A stretch of 64,000 nt of DNA. Origin: Aliiruegeria sabulilitoris. GTDB taxonomy: Bacteria; Pseudomonadota; Alphaproteobacteria; Rhodobacterales; Rhodobacteraceae. The notes beneath the pieces were generated by a model, which was not told where the DNA came from, searched no databases, and was given only the letters and a program-made list of their open reading frames with translations. The position numbers were made by a program, and so were the translations under genes. This document shows, piece by piece, positions 50,994 to 59,067 of the stretch (positions are counted from its first letter, which is position 1; each line of letters opens with the position of its first letter). The stretch lies in contig NZ_LOAS01000002.1 of assembly GCF_001558155.1 (NCBI RefSeq), positions 310,001 through 374,000 of the forward strand. The letters are read 5' to 3'.

Positions 50994-51018
50994 GGCCCCG
51001 CGCAAGATGCGCGAGGCC
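50994..51018 (-). terminator. 11-bp stem-loop between potF and potG
   Basis: GGCCCCGCGCA pairs with TGCGCGAGGCC around a 3-base loop (one G-U wobble on the RNA), starting just after the potF stop. No T-run follows. Such hairpins after binding-protein genes often protect or partly terminate the transcript so that the binding protein is made in excess over the membrane subunits. Confidence 0.6.
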
Positions 51019-51028
51019 GGGTATCGTA

Positions 51029-52114
51029 TCAGGCGCCGGACTTGATCTTGGTCCACAGGCGCGTGACGACGCGCTGCACCTTGGCGTCATAGGGCGTCGT
51101 GGTGAACAGGTTCTCAAGCGTCGCCGCATCCGGATAGATCGCCGGGTCGCCGATCACGTCCTCTACGAGGAACTCCTGCGACGCCTTGTTGCCGTTGGCG
51201 TAGTAGACATAGTTGGAGGCCGCGGCCATGTTCTGGGCGTCCATGATGAAGTTCAGGAATACATGCGCCCCCTCCGGGTTCGGCGCATCGACCGGAATGG
51301 CCATCTGGTCGAACCACATCTGCGCGCCTTCCTTGGCGGCGTGATAGGCGACCTCGACCCCGTTATCGGCCTCTGCCGCGCGGTCGCGGGCTTGAAGAAT
51401 GTCACCAGACCAGCCGACGGCCACGCAGATGTCGCCATTGGCCAGCGCATTGATGTATTCCGAGCTGTGGAACTTGGAGATATAGGGCCGCACGCCCATG
51501 AACACCGCTTCGGCCTTGGCGATCACGTCGGGATCGTGGCTGTCGGGGTCCTCACCGATATATTTCAGCGCCGCCGGGATCATCTCGGCCGGAGCGTCGA
51601 GGAAATAGACGCCGCAATCGGCCAGTTTTTCCATGTTGGCCGGATCGAAGACAAGCGCGAGGCTGTCGATCGGGGCATCTTCGCCGAGGATCTCTGTCAC
51701 CTTGCCGACGTTCACACCGATGCCCGTCGTGCCCCACATGTAGTTAATGGAATAGGCATTTTCGGGGTCGTATTGTTCAGTACGGGAAGCGACCACATCC
51801 CACATGTTGGCGTGGTTCGGCAGCTTGGACAGGTCCAGTTTCTGGAAGGCGCCGGCCGTGATCTGGCGCTGCAGGAAGGTGCCCGAGGGGACCACGACGT
51901 CATAGCCGGAACCGCCGGCCAGCATCTTGGTTTCCAGCACCTCGTTGCTGTCGAAAACGTCATAGATCAGGTCAAGGCCGGTCTCCTGCTCGAATTTCTC
52001 CAGCAGTTCCTCATCGATATAATCCGACCAGTTGTAGACACGCACTTCGTCGGCCTGTGCCACCGTTGCGATGGCCGAAGCAGACAGAAGCAGCGTCGCG
52101 ATTTTCAGTTTCAT
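51029..52114 (-). CDS. potF: polyamine ABC transporter substrate-binding protein PotF-like
   Basis: A 361-residue periplasmic protein with a signal peptide (about 1-21, ending VAQA). The mature start DEVRVYNWSDYIDEELLEKFEQETG is the hallmark of PotD/PotF spermidine/putrescine binding proteins. YDVVVPSGTFLQRQ and INYMWGTTGIGVNVGK are further conserved binding-lobe segments. Whether putrescine or spermidine is preferred cannot be read from sequence alone. The neighbouring putrescine-catabolism genes favour putrescine. It is the first gene of the minus-strand operon and divergent from the GntR gene. Confidence 0.94.
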   Translation of the reverse strand: MKLKIATLLLSASAIATVAQADEVRVYNWSDYIDEELLEKFEQETGLDLIYDVFDSNEVLETKMLAGGSGYDVVVPSGTFLQRQITAGAFQKLDLSKLPNHANMWDVVASRTEQYDPENAYSINYMWGTTGIGVNVGKVTEILGEDAPIDSLALVFDPANMEKLADCGVYFLDAPAEMIPAALKYIGEDPDSHDPDVIAKAEAVFMGVRPYISKFHSSEYINALANGDICVAVGWSGDILQARDRAAEADNGVEVAYHAAKEGAQMWFDQMAIPVDAPNPEGAHVFLNFIMDAQNMAAASNYVYYANGNKASQEFLVEDVIGDPAIYPDAATLENLFTTTPYDAKVQRVVTRLWTKIKSGA

Positions 52115-52156
52115 TCGTGGTTCCCCTGTTAGACTGTGGGTCGTTGCCCGGTTTTT

Positions 52157-52168
52157 ATTTGATCAAAT
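52157..52168. promoter_or_regulatory. GntR operator candidate in the potF-gntR divergent region
   Basis: ATTTGATCAAAT is a perfect 12-base palindrome, 43 bases upstream of the potF ATG and about 105 bases upstream of the GntR start. The core TTTGATCA recurs in front of the glutamine synthetase gene, supporting a shared operator for the locus regulator. Confidence 0.6.
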
Positions 52169-52272
52169 GTTGCGTTTCACTGCAAGCTTTCCGAGAATAG
52201 GCTGGAAAGCAACCCCATCGTCATGGCGCCAGTGCGCTCCGGACACCCGTGACCAAGAAGAAGGCAACACTC

Positions 52273-52941
52273 GTGACCACGCAAGAGGCGAAAACACCGG
52301 AGCATCAGGCAATTTATCAGCGCCTGCGCGACCTTATCCTGTTCGGAGAAGTTGAACCGGGGCAGCCGGTTACGATCATGGGGCTGGCCGAAAGGATCGG
52401 CGCGGGCATGACCCCGATCCGGGAGGCCATCCGCCGCCTGACGACCGAAGGGGCGCTGACCACGCAGGGGAATCGGCGAATCTGCGTGCCCGTCCTGACG
52501 GAAAACCATCTGGAACAGATCGCCTATGCGCGCCTTTCGGTCGAACCGGAATTGGCGTTCCGCGCGGCAGAAAACACCGATTCACAGATGATTTCGGAGC
52601 TTCGGGCCATTGATTCCAGGCTCGACTCAGCGATCGAGAAAGGCCACATCCGCGGCTATCTCGAGCAGAATTACCGCTTCCATTTTCACCTCTACGAACG
52701 CGCCGAAGCAGACGTTCTTGAGACCCTCGCCAAGGGGTTGTGGATGCGCGTGGGTCCGTCGCTGCGAATCGTATGTGGACGTTACGGAACCTCGAATCTC
52801 CCCGATCAGCATGGTGCGACACTGGATGCACTCGTTGCAGGCGATCCGCACAAAGTTCGGGCAGCCATCGAACGGGATATCGCCCAGGGCCTCGATCAGA
52901 TTCGCCAATCGATGATCGAATCAAACGCGTTCGACGGTTAA
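52273..52941 (+). CDS. GntR-family (FCD) transcriptional regulator of the polyamine locus
   Basis: A 222-residue regulator: N-terminal winged helix-turn-helix (about 10-80, with LRDLILFGEVEPGQPVTIMGLAERIGAGMTPIREAIRRLTTEGAL, the P-x-R-EA-RRL pattern) and a C-terminal all-helical FCD ligand domain. Possible metal/ligand histidines lie in YRFHFHLYE, plus a later PDQHGATLDAL. I prefer GTG 52273 because AAGG lies 8 bases upstream; a GTG at 52249 is in frame but lacks a ribosome site. It sits between the divergent uptake and catabolic operons, so it probably controls both in response to a polyamine or derivative. Confidence 0.9.
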   Translation: MTTQEAKTPEHQAIYQRLRDLILFGEVEPGQPVTIMGLAERIGAGMTPIREAIRRLTTEGALTTQGNRRICVPVLTENHLEQIAYARLSVEPELAFRAAENTDSQMISELRAIDSRLDSAIEKGHIRGYLEQNYRFHFHLYERAEADVLETLAKGLWMRVGPSLRIVCGRYGTSNLPDQHGATLDALVAGDPHKVRAAIERDIAQGLDQIRQSMIESNAFDG

Positions 52942-52967
52942 AAGGGCACCGATTGACAGCCAAAAAA

Positions 52968-52979
52968 ATTTGATCATAA
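52968..52979. promoter_or_regulatory. second GntR operator candidate, upstream of glutamine synthetase
   Basis: ATTTGATCATAA matches the palindrome in front of potF in nine of its first nine bases and keeps the TGATCA core. It lies about 97 bases upstream of the preferred start of the PuuA-like gene, in the 134-base gap after the regulator. Confidence 0.5.
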
Positions 52980-53075
52980 CTTTGAGGCAAGATCGGCGCG
53001 ACCGCGTTGCTGCGCCCTTCCACCTCATAACACAAGAGCCGCACCCCCCGATTGAGTGCCGCAAAAGGACAACCG

Positions 53076-54446
53076 ATGTCTCGTCATCGCAACAGCTGGA
53101 TCGAAAAACTGCCCGAGGCCTTTCAGGAGTATCTCGGCGACCGCCGGCTGGAAGAGGTCGAGGCGATCATCCCCGACATCGTCGGCATGTCCCGCGGCAA
53201 GGCGATGCCCAGCCACAAGTTCCGCCCGGACGAGACGTTCTTCCTGCCGATCTCTCTCTTCTATCAGACGATCTCGGGCGAATATGTCGACATGGAGATC
53301 GAGGACCAGTGGCTTGAGCGCGACATCGTCCTGCGCCCAGACATGAACACCGCGGTCGCCGCGCCATGGGCCGAAGATGCGACGCTGCAGGTGGTCTGCG
53401 ATCTGGAAACCCGCGAAGGCGCGCCGCTGCCCATCGCGCCGCGAAACGTGCTGAAGCGCGTGCTCGACCTCTATTCGAAGCGAGGCTGGAAACCGGTGGT
53501 GGCACCGGAGCTCGAGTTTTACCTGACCAAGCCCAACACTGACCCCAACGAACCGATCGAGCCGCCGCTCGGCCGGACCGGTCGCAAGGGCGCGAGCCGT
53601 CAGGCCTATTCGATGGTCGCGGTCGACGAGTACGGCGAGGTGATCGACACGATCTATGACTATGCCGAAGCGCAAGGGCTGGAAATCGACACCGTCATCC
53701 AGGAAGGCGGCGCGGGGCAGATCGAGATCAACCTGCTGCATGGCGACCCGCTGAAGCAGGCCGACCATGTGTTCTATTTCAAGCGGACGATCCGCGAAGC
53801 GGCGCTGAAAAACGGCGTCTTCGCCACGTTCATGGCAAAACCCATGCGCGACGAGCCGGGCTCGGCGATGCACATCCACCAGTCGATCGTCGACGCGAAG
53901 GGAAAGAACATCTTCTCGGATGCCGACGGCAGCCCCTCGGCGGCCTTCCACCATTTCATCGGCGGTAGCCAGAAATACCTGATGTCGGTCGTCCCGCTTC
54001 TGGCACCTTATGTGAACTCCTTCCGCCGGTTCAATGCCGAGGGTATGAGCGCGCCGACGAACCTCGAATGGGGCAGCGACAACCGGACGACCGGCCTGCG
54101 TATCCCAATTTCCAAGCCAGTCGCGCGGCGGGTCGAGAACCGGGTGATCGGAATCGACTCCAACCCCTACCTCGCCATCGCCGCGAGCCTCGCTTGCGGC
54201 TATCTCGGCCTGGTGAATAAGACCGCCCCGCGCCCGGCCGCCGTGCACGAGGTGTTCGAATGCGAGCACCAACTCCCCGAGGGGCTGGCCCCCGCGCTGG
54301 ATCTCTTCGACGAGGATCACGAGGTGCGCGAGGTGTTGGGACGAGAATTCTGCCAGCTTTACTCAGACATCAAGCACGCAGAACATGATGAATACAAACG
54401 CGAAATTTCGCCATGGGAGCGTCAGCACCTGCTGCTGAACGCCTGA
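53076..54446 (+). CDS. glutamine synthetase family protein, probably gamma-glutamylputrescine synthetase (PuuA-like)
   Basis: A 456-residue GS-fold ligase. Catalytic segments include VVAPELEFYL, EGGAGQIEINLLHGDP, MRDEPGSAMHIHQS (metal/ATP), NSFRRFNAEGMSAPTNLEWG and NRVIGIDSNPYLAIAASLACG. It lacks the adenylylation-loop region typical of GlnA and matches the PuuA branch in length. It would join glutamate to putrescine using ATP. The ATG at 53076 has AAGGA 6 bases upstream; an in-frame TTG at 53052 has no such support. The gene opens the plus-strand catabolic operon, followed by an aminotransferase and a PuuB-like oxidase. Other amines as substrate remain possible. Confidence 0.88.
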   Translation: MSRHRNSWIEKLPEAFQEYLGDRRLEEVEAIIPDIVGMSRGKAMPSHKFRPDETFFLPISLFYQTISGEYVDMEIEDQWLERDIVLRPDMNTAVAAPWAEDATLQVVCDLETREGAPLPIAPRNVLKRVLDLYSKRGWKPVVAPELEFYLTKPNTDPNEPIEPPLGRTGRKGASRQAYSMVAVDEYGEVIDTIYDYAEAQGLEIDTVIQEGGAGQIEINLLHGDPLKQADHVFYFKRTIREAALKNGVFATFMAKPMRDEPGSAMHIHQSIVDAKGKNIFSDADGSPSAAFHHFIGGSQKYLMSVVPLLAPYVNSFRRFNAEGMSAPTNLEWGSDNRTTGLRIPISKPVARRVENRVIGIDSNPYLAIAASLACGYLGLVNKTAPRPAAVHEVFECEHQLPEGLAPALDLFDEDHEVREVLGREFCQLYSDIKHAEHDEYKREISPWERQHLLLNA

Positions 54447-54464
54447 GACGGAGAGGATACAGAC

Positions 54465-55856
54465 ATGAACATGATAACCAACCACCCGCCCACCGCCGAG
54501 CTTCAGGCACTGGACGCAGCCCACCACATGCATCCCTTCACCGCCGGCGCGGAGCTGGCTGCGAAAGGCGCGCGGATCATCACCCGCGCCAAGGGCGTGA
54601 CGCTGACCGACAGCAACGGCAACCAGATTCTCGACGCGATGGCGGGCCTGTGGTGCGTCAATATCGGCTATGGCTGGGACAGCATCGCCGAGGTCGCCGC
54701 CCGCCAGATGCGCGAACTGCCCTATTACAACACCTTCTTCCAGACCTCCCACGTGCCCGTTATCGCGCTGAGCCAGAAGCTCGCCGAACTGGCGCCGGGG
54801 GATCTGAACCATGTCTTCTATGCCTCCGGCGGCTCGGATGCGAATGACACCAATGTCCGCCTCGTGCGCCACTACTGGGCGGCCAAGGGCAAGCCCACGA
54901 AAAAGACGATCATCAGCCGCATGAACGCCTATCACGGCTCGACCATGGCCGGCGCCTCGCTGGGTGGCATGACGGGGATGCACGCGCAGGGCGGGTTGCC
55001 GATCCCCGATATCACCCATATCGGCCAGCCCGACTGGTATTCCGAGGGTGGCGAGATGAGCCCGGAGGAATTCGGCCTGATGCGCGCCCGCGAGCTGGAA
55101 GCGAAGATCGCCGAGCTGGGCGAGGACAATGTCGCCGCCTTCATCGCCGAGCCGATCCAGGGCGCCGGCGGCGTTATCATCCCGCCCGATAGCTACTGGC
55201 CGGAGATCCAGAAGATCTGCGACGCCCACGAGATCCTGCTGATCGCCGACGAGGTGATCTGTGGCTTCGGCCGCACCGGCAAGATGTTTGGCTCCCTGAG
55301 CTATGACATTCGCCCGCATATCATGACGGTGGCCAAGGGGCTTTCCTCCGGTTACGCGCCCATCGGCGCCTCCATCGTCTGCGACGAGGTGGCGAACACG
55401 GTCGGCGAGGCGGGCGATTTCAACCACGGCTACACCTATTCCGGCCACCCGGTCTCCTGTGCTGTCGCGCTGGAGAACCTGCGCATCCTCGAAGAGGAGA
55501 AGATGGTGGAGAACGTGGCCTCCGTCACCGGCCCCTATCTCAAGGAGAGATGGGAGCAACTCGCCGACCACCCGCTTGTGGGCGAAGCGAAGATCAAGGG
55601 TTTCATGGCATCGCTTGCGATGACCCCGGACAAGGCCGCCCGTGCGCCCTTCGAGGCACCGAAGGGAACCGTTGGCCTGATCGCACGTGGCCATAGTTTC
55701 GGGGGCAACCTGATCATGCGCCATGTCGGCGACCGGATGATTATCGCCCCGCCGCTCATTCTGAGCCGTTCCGACGTGGACGTGCTGATCGAACGTGCGG
55801 TCAAGGCGCTGGATCTCACGCTGGCCGAGATCAAGAACAAGGGTCTCTACAAGTAA
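54465..55856 (+). CDS. class III aminotransferase, probably putrescine-pyruvate aminotransferase (SpuC-like)
   Basis: A 463-residue PLP enzyme. The start is followed by THPFT-like HMHPFTAGAELAAKGARIITRAKG, then LDAMAGLWCVNIGYG, the HVFYASGGSDANDT phosphate-binding region, IADEVICGFGRTGKMFG (Asp contacting PLP) and the Schiff-base lysine in TVAKGLSSGYAPIGA (Lys291). The overall pattern closely resembles Pseudomonas SpuC from memory. It begins 18 bases after the glutamine-synthetase-like gene with a GGAGAGGA ribosome site. In this context it would convert putrescine to 4-aminobutanal, giving a second route beside gamma-glutamylation. Related omega-amino substrates cannot be excluded. Confidence 0.88.
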   Translation: MNMITNHPPTAELQALDAAHHMHPFTAGAELAAKGARIITRAKGVTLTDSNGNQILDAMAGLWCVNIGYGWDSIAEVAARQMRELPYYNTFFQTSHVPVIALSQKLAELAPGDLNHVFYASGGSDANDTNVRLVRHYWAAKGKPTKKTIISRMNAYHGSTMAGASLGGMTGMHAQGGLPIPDITHIGQPDWYSEGGEMSPEEFGLMRARELEAKIAELGEDNVAAFIAEPIQGAGGVIIPPDSYWPEIQKICDAHEILLIADEVICGFGRTGKMFGSLSYDIRPHIMTVAKGLSSGYAPIGASIVCDEVANTVGEAGDFNHGYTYSGHPVSCAVALENLRILEEEKMVENVASVTGPYLKERWEQLADHPLVGEAKIKGFMASLAMTPDKAARAPFEAPKGTVGLIARGHSFGGNLIMRHVGDRMIIAPPLILSRSDVDVLIERAVKALDLTLAEIKNKGLYK

Positions 55857-55867
55857 AGGTGTCCGCC

Positions 55868-57169
55868 ATGGACCTGCTGACGGCAAATGACCGGCCCGGG
55901 GAGTATCCCGGGTCGTACCACGCATCGATTGCCCGGCAATTGCCCCCCTTCCCCAAAGCCGAAGGCGCGTTGCGGGCGGATGTCTGCATTATCGGCGCGG
56001 GCTATACCGGGCTCTCGGCCGCGCTGCACCTGCGCCAGCGCGGTTATGACGTGGTGGTGCTGGAGGCGCAGCGCGTTGGCTTTGGGGCGTCCGGGCGCAA
56101 TGGTGGGCATGTCACGGCTGGCCAGCGCATCGAACAGGACGACCTCGAAGCGATGATGGGCAAGGAAACGGCCCACAAGCTTTGGGATATCGGCAATCAG
56201 GCCGTGGATCTGGTCCGCACGCTGTCGCGCGACCCGGCGGTAGAGACCGATTTCCATGACGGTATCATCCATGCCGACCACCGCGCCCGCCACGTCGCCC
56301 ATGACCACGCCTATGCCCGCAAGCTGCAGGAAGAATATGGCTATGACCTGATCCGCCCATTGGACCGGGACGAAATGCGCCACATGGTCGGCAGCCCGGC
56401 ATATCACGGCGGCACGCTGGACATGGGCTCGGGCCATATCGACCCGCTGCAATTCGCGCTCGGCCTGGCGCGGATGGCGGTCTCTGCGGGCGCACGGATC
56501 TTCGAAGCATCCAAGGTGAAGCACATCGAGGAAGGCGCACCGGCCCGGGTTCGGACAGAAAGTGCCGAGGTGACCGCCGATCACGTGATCCTGGCCTGTA
56601 ACGGGTACTTGGGCGGGCTGAACGCGCATGTCGCCGCCCGCGTCATGCCGATCAACAATTTCGTCGCAACCACGGAGCCGATGAGTCCTGAGGAGCAGGA
56701 AAGCTTGATCCGCGATAACCACGCTGTCTCGGACAGCAAGTTCGTGGTCAATTACTTCCGTTTCTCCGATGATCACCGTCTGATTTTCGGTGGCGGCGAG
56801 AGCTACGGCTATCGCTTCCCTTCCGACATACGGGCAAAGGTCATGAAACCGATGCTGGAGATCTATCCACAGCTCAAGGGAGCGAAGCTCTCCCATGCCT
56901 GGGGTGGAACACTGGCAATCACCATGAACCGCATGCCGCATTTCGCCCGGCTGGCAGGCAATATCCTGAGTTTTTCCGGCTATTCTGGCCATGGTCTTGC
57001 GCTTGGCACCCTCGCGGGGCAGATCGCGGCGGAAACCATTGCCGGGAAGGCCGAACGGTTCGATGTCATGGCTTCCGTGCCGACGCCCCGCTTCCCGGGC
57101 GGCGCGGCGTTGCGCTCGCCATTGCTGGTTCTGGCCATGCTCTGGTATTCGATGCGGGACAAGCTCTGA
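55868..57169 (+). CDS. FAD-dependent oxidoreductase, gamma-glutamylputrescine oxidase-like (PuuB)
   Basis: A 433-residue flavoprotein of the DadA/PuuB family. FAD motif: VCIIGAGYTGLSAALHL (about residue 40) followed by GFGASGRNGGHVTAGQR. The C-terminal segment FSGYSGHGLALGTLAGQIAAE is the second FAD-contact site. The ATG at 55868 has AAAGG 8 bases upstream; a GTG at 55859 is in frame and would add three residues. It closes the catabolic operon, 11 bases after the aminotransferase. With the PuuA-like ligase upstream it would oxidise gamma-glutamylputrescine to the aldehyde. The aldehyde dehydrogenase and hydrolase (PuuC, PuuD) are not in the window. Confidence 0.88.
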   Translation: MDLLTANDRPGEYPGSYHASIARQLPPFPKAEGALRADVCIIGAGYTGLSAALHLRQRGYDVVVLEAQRVGFGASGRNGGHVTAGQRIEQDDLEAMMGKETAHKLWDIGNQAVDLVRTLSRDPAVETDFHDGIIHADHRARHVAHDHAYARKLQEEYGYDLIRPLDRDEMRHMVGSPAYHGGTLDMGSGHIDPLQFALGLARMAVSAGARIFEASKVKHIEEGAPARVRTESAEVTADHVILACNGYLGGLNAHVAARVMPINNFVATTEPMSPEEQESLIRDNHAVSDSKFVVNYFRFSDDHRLIFGGGESYGYRFPSDIRAKVMKPMLEIYPQLKGAKLSHAWGGTLAITMNRMPHFARLAGNILSFSGYSGHGLALGTLAGQIAAETIAGKAERFDVMASVPTPRFPGGAALRSPLLVLAMLWYSMRDKL

Positions 57170-57173
57170 GCTT

Positions 57174-57199
57174 GGGCCAAGGGGGCTGTTTGGCCCCCC
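57174..57199 (+). terminator. hairpin after the puuB-like gene
   Basis: GGGGGC (57181-57186) can pair with GCCCCC (57193-57198). An alternative GGGCCAA/TTGGCCC pairing uses part of the same bases. It begins a few bases after the stop codon. There is no long T-run, so termination strength is uncertain. Confidence 0.4.
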
Positions 57200-57253
57200 G
57201 CCCCGGTGCGGTTCCCCCTCGAAGCAGACAGCGGAAAGCGTTAGTCTTGGGTC

Positions 57254-58507
57254 ATGCCCGCTCTTTGCCGAGATTGCCTTGAGAGTTTCGAGACCGGACG
57301 ACGTTGTCCGGCTTGCGGCAGCCCGCGCGTGCTCTCGCATCCCGAATTGTTCGATCTGACCATCGCCCATATGGATTGTGACGCGTTTTTCGCGTCCGTG
57401 CACAAGGCGATGGATCCGGAACTTGCCGACAAGCCGGTCATCGTCGGCGGCGGTGATCGCGGGGTCGTTTCGACCTGCTGCTATATTGCACGCCTCTATG
57501 GGGTTCGCTCCGCCATGCCGGCTTTTCAGGCGCGCAAGCTTTGCCCGGAGGCGATCTGGGTGAAGCCGCGACATGACATCTACACCCGGGTGTCGCGGCA
57601 GATCCGTGACATCATGGAAGAGATGACGCCCTCCATCGAGCCCCTTTCGCTGGACGAGGCCTTTCTGGACATGACCGGAACGGCCCGCCTGCACCACGCG
57701 CCGCCGGCGGTGATGCTGGCGCGCCTTGTGCGTCGCATGGAAGCAGAGATCGGCATCTCTGGCTCCATCGGCCTCAGCCATTGCAAATTCCTGGCCAAGG
57801 TGGCGAGCGATCTTGAAAAGCCCCGGGGGTTCTCGGTGATCGGGGAAGCCGAGACACTGGATTTCCTCGCCGACAAACCGGTCTCGCTGATCTGGGGCGT
57901 TGGCGCCGTGACGCAACAAGCCCTGTCGCGCGCGGGCATTCGCACGTTCTCCGATCTGCGCCGTTGGGATCGCAAAGCGCTGCACGACAGGTTCGGCAAA
58001 CAAGGCGACAGGCTCTGGCATCTGGCGCGGGGCGAAGATGCCCGCCGGGTATCCAGCCGCTCCCCGGTGAAATCGATCTCAAAGGAGACAACATTCCAGA
58101 CCGATATCAGCGCATTGGATGCCCTGGAGGGGCATGCCTGGCGCCTTGCCGAGAAGGTCTCGGACCGCGCCAAGGGCAAGAATTTGGCCGGCCGGGTTGT
58201 CACGCTCAAACTCAAGCGCGCCGACCACAAGATCCTGACGCGCCGCCATGCGCTGGACGAGCCGACCCAGCTTGCCCAGCGGATCTATGCCGAGGCGACG
58301 CCGCTACTGGCGCAAGCGCTGGAGGCCGGACCGTTTCGCCTTTTGGGGATCGGCCTTTCGGAGTTGGTGCCCGCTGCCGAAGCGGATCTGACGGGTGACC
58401 TTCTGGATCCACAAGCCAGCGCCCGGGCGGCCGCGGAACGTGCGACCGATGCCATTCGCGAGCGTTTCGGCAAAGATGCGATCTTCAAGGGCCGGTCGAT
58501 CCGCTGA
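57254..58507 (+). CDS. dinB: DNA polymerase IV with N-terminal zinc-ribbon-like segment
   Basis: A 417-residue Y-family translesion polymerase. The first 30 residues carry four cysteines (Cys5, Cys8, Cys18, Cys21 in CRDC and CPAC) that look like a zinc ribbon, ahead of the palm start AHMDCDAFFASVHKA with the first catalytic Asp. The second acidic pair lies in PLSLDEAFLDMTG. Thumb HhH and little-finger regions follow to the end (FRLLGIGLSEL). It would extend past lesions in single-stranded gaps, usually as part of the SOS response, but I see no clear LexA box in the short upstream gap. It converges with mgsA. Confidence 0.94.
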   Translation: MPALCRDCLESFETGRRCPACGSPRVLSHPELFDLTIAHMDCDAFFASVHKAMDPELADKPVIVGGGDRGVVSTCCYIARLYGVRSAMPAFQARKLCPEAIWVKPRHDIYTRVSRQIRDIMEEMTPSIEPLSLDEAFLDMTGTARLHHAPPAVMLARLVRRMEAEIGISGSIGLSHCKFLAKVASDLEKPRGFSVIGEAETLDFLADKPVSLIWGVGAVTQQALSRAGIRTFSDLRRWDRKALHDRFGKQGDRLWHLARGEDARRVSSRSPVKSISKETTFQTDISALDALEGHAWRLAEKVSDRAKGKNLAGRVVTLKLKRADHKILTRRHALDEPTQLAQRIYAEATPLLAQALEAGPFRLLGIGLSELVPAAEADLTGDLLDPQASARAAAERATDAIRERFGKDAIFKGRSIR

Positions 58508-58528
58508 GACCGGCCGGCGGCTCAGCGG
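58501..58528. terminator. bidirectional hairpin spanning the dinB and mgsA stop codons
   Basis: CCGCTGAG (58501-58508) pairs perfectly with CTCAGCGG (58521-58528) around a 12-base GC-rich loop. The 5' arm contains the dinB stop codon and the 3' arm contains the mgsA stop codon read from the other strand. The two genes thus end within one shared structure. Confidence 0.55.
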
Positions 58529-58953
58529 GCATGCGCGGCTTCTTCCTCACGCGGCTCGTATTCGGCGTCGATCATGTCGGAAGCGATCACGAAATCGGCC
58601 GAGGCGGCGTTGCAGGCCATGACCACCTGTTCGAGCGTGGCGATGCGGGTCAGCGCCTTCACATCCACATCATGCGGCATAGAGGTCAGCGGGTCGGTGA
58701 AAAAGATCAGCACGTCGAGCCGCCCTTCCGCGATCATGGCGCCGAGCTGTTGATCGCCGCCGAGCGGGCCGCTCTTGAGCCGCGTCACCTCAAGCTCTGC
58801 GCCTTCCGCGACCTTGCCGCCCGTGGTGCCGGTACCGAAAAGCTCGTGGCGCGACAGCACCTCGCGGTTGCGCTTCGCCCAGGCGACGATCGCCGGTTTC
58901 ATCGCGTCATGCGCAACCAGCGCGATGCGCTTGCGCGCGGGCATGATAGTCAT
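58522..58953 (-). CDS. mgsA: methylglyoxal synthase
   Basis: A 143-residue homohexameric enzyme that turns dihydroxyacetone phosphate into methylglyoxal and phosphate, a bypass of lower glycolysis used when phosphate is limiting. Conserved elements: KRIALVAHDAMKP, phosphate-binding GTGTTGGKVAE, SGPLGGDQQLGAMIAEG, and FFTDPLTSMPHDVDVKAL, which holds the catalytic Asp and His. The ATG at 58953 has GGGAG 7 bases upstream. It is a single gene with no operon partners, downstream of the terminator of the ABC importer. Confidence 0.95.
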   Translation of the reverse strand: MTIMPARKRIALVAHDAMKPAIVAWAKRNREVLSRHELFGTGTTGGKVAEGAELEVTRLKSGPLGGDQQLGAMIAEGRLDVLIFFTDPLTSMPHDVDVKALTRIATLEQVVMACNAASADFVIASDMIDAEYEPREEEAAHAR

Positions 58954-58976
58954 CGGAAAGCTCCCAAGCTGCCTGG

Positions 58977-59009
58977 AAAAAACGGAAAGTCCCGGCCGGA
59001 GAAGCCGGG
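58977..59009 (-). terminator. rho-independent terminator of the TauABC-type operon
   Basis: On the minus strand CCCGGC pairs with GCCGGG (59004-59009 with 58991-58996), followed by a stretch ending in six T (58977-58982 read as A on the plus strand). It lies about 58 bases after the permease stop codon and just before mgsA, so it should separate the two transcripts. Confidence 0.7.
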
Positions 59010-59067
59010 GCCTTGCCTTGTCATATCGACCAGAGCCGCGTTGCTTGCAACAGCGCCGGGCCGCGAC

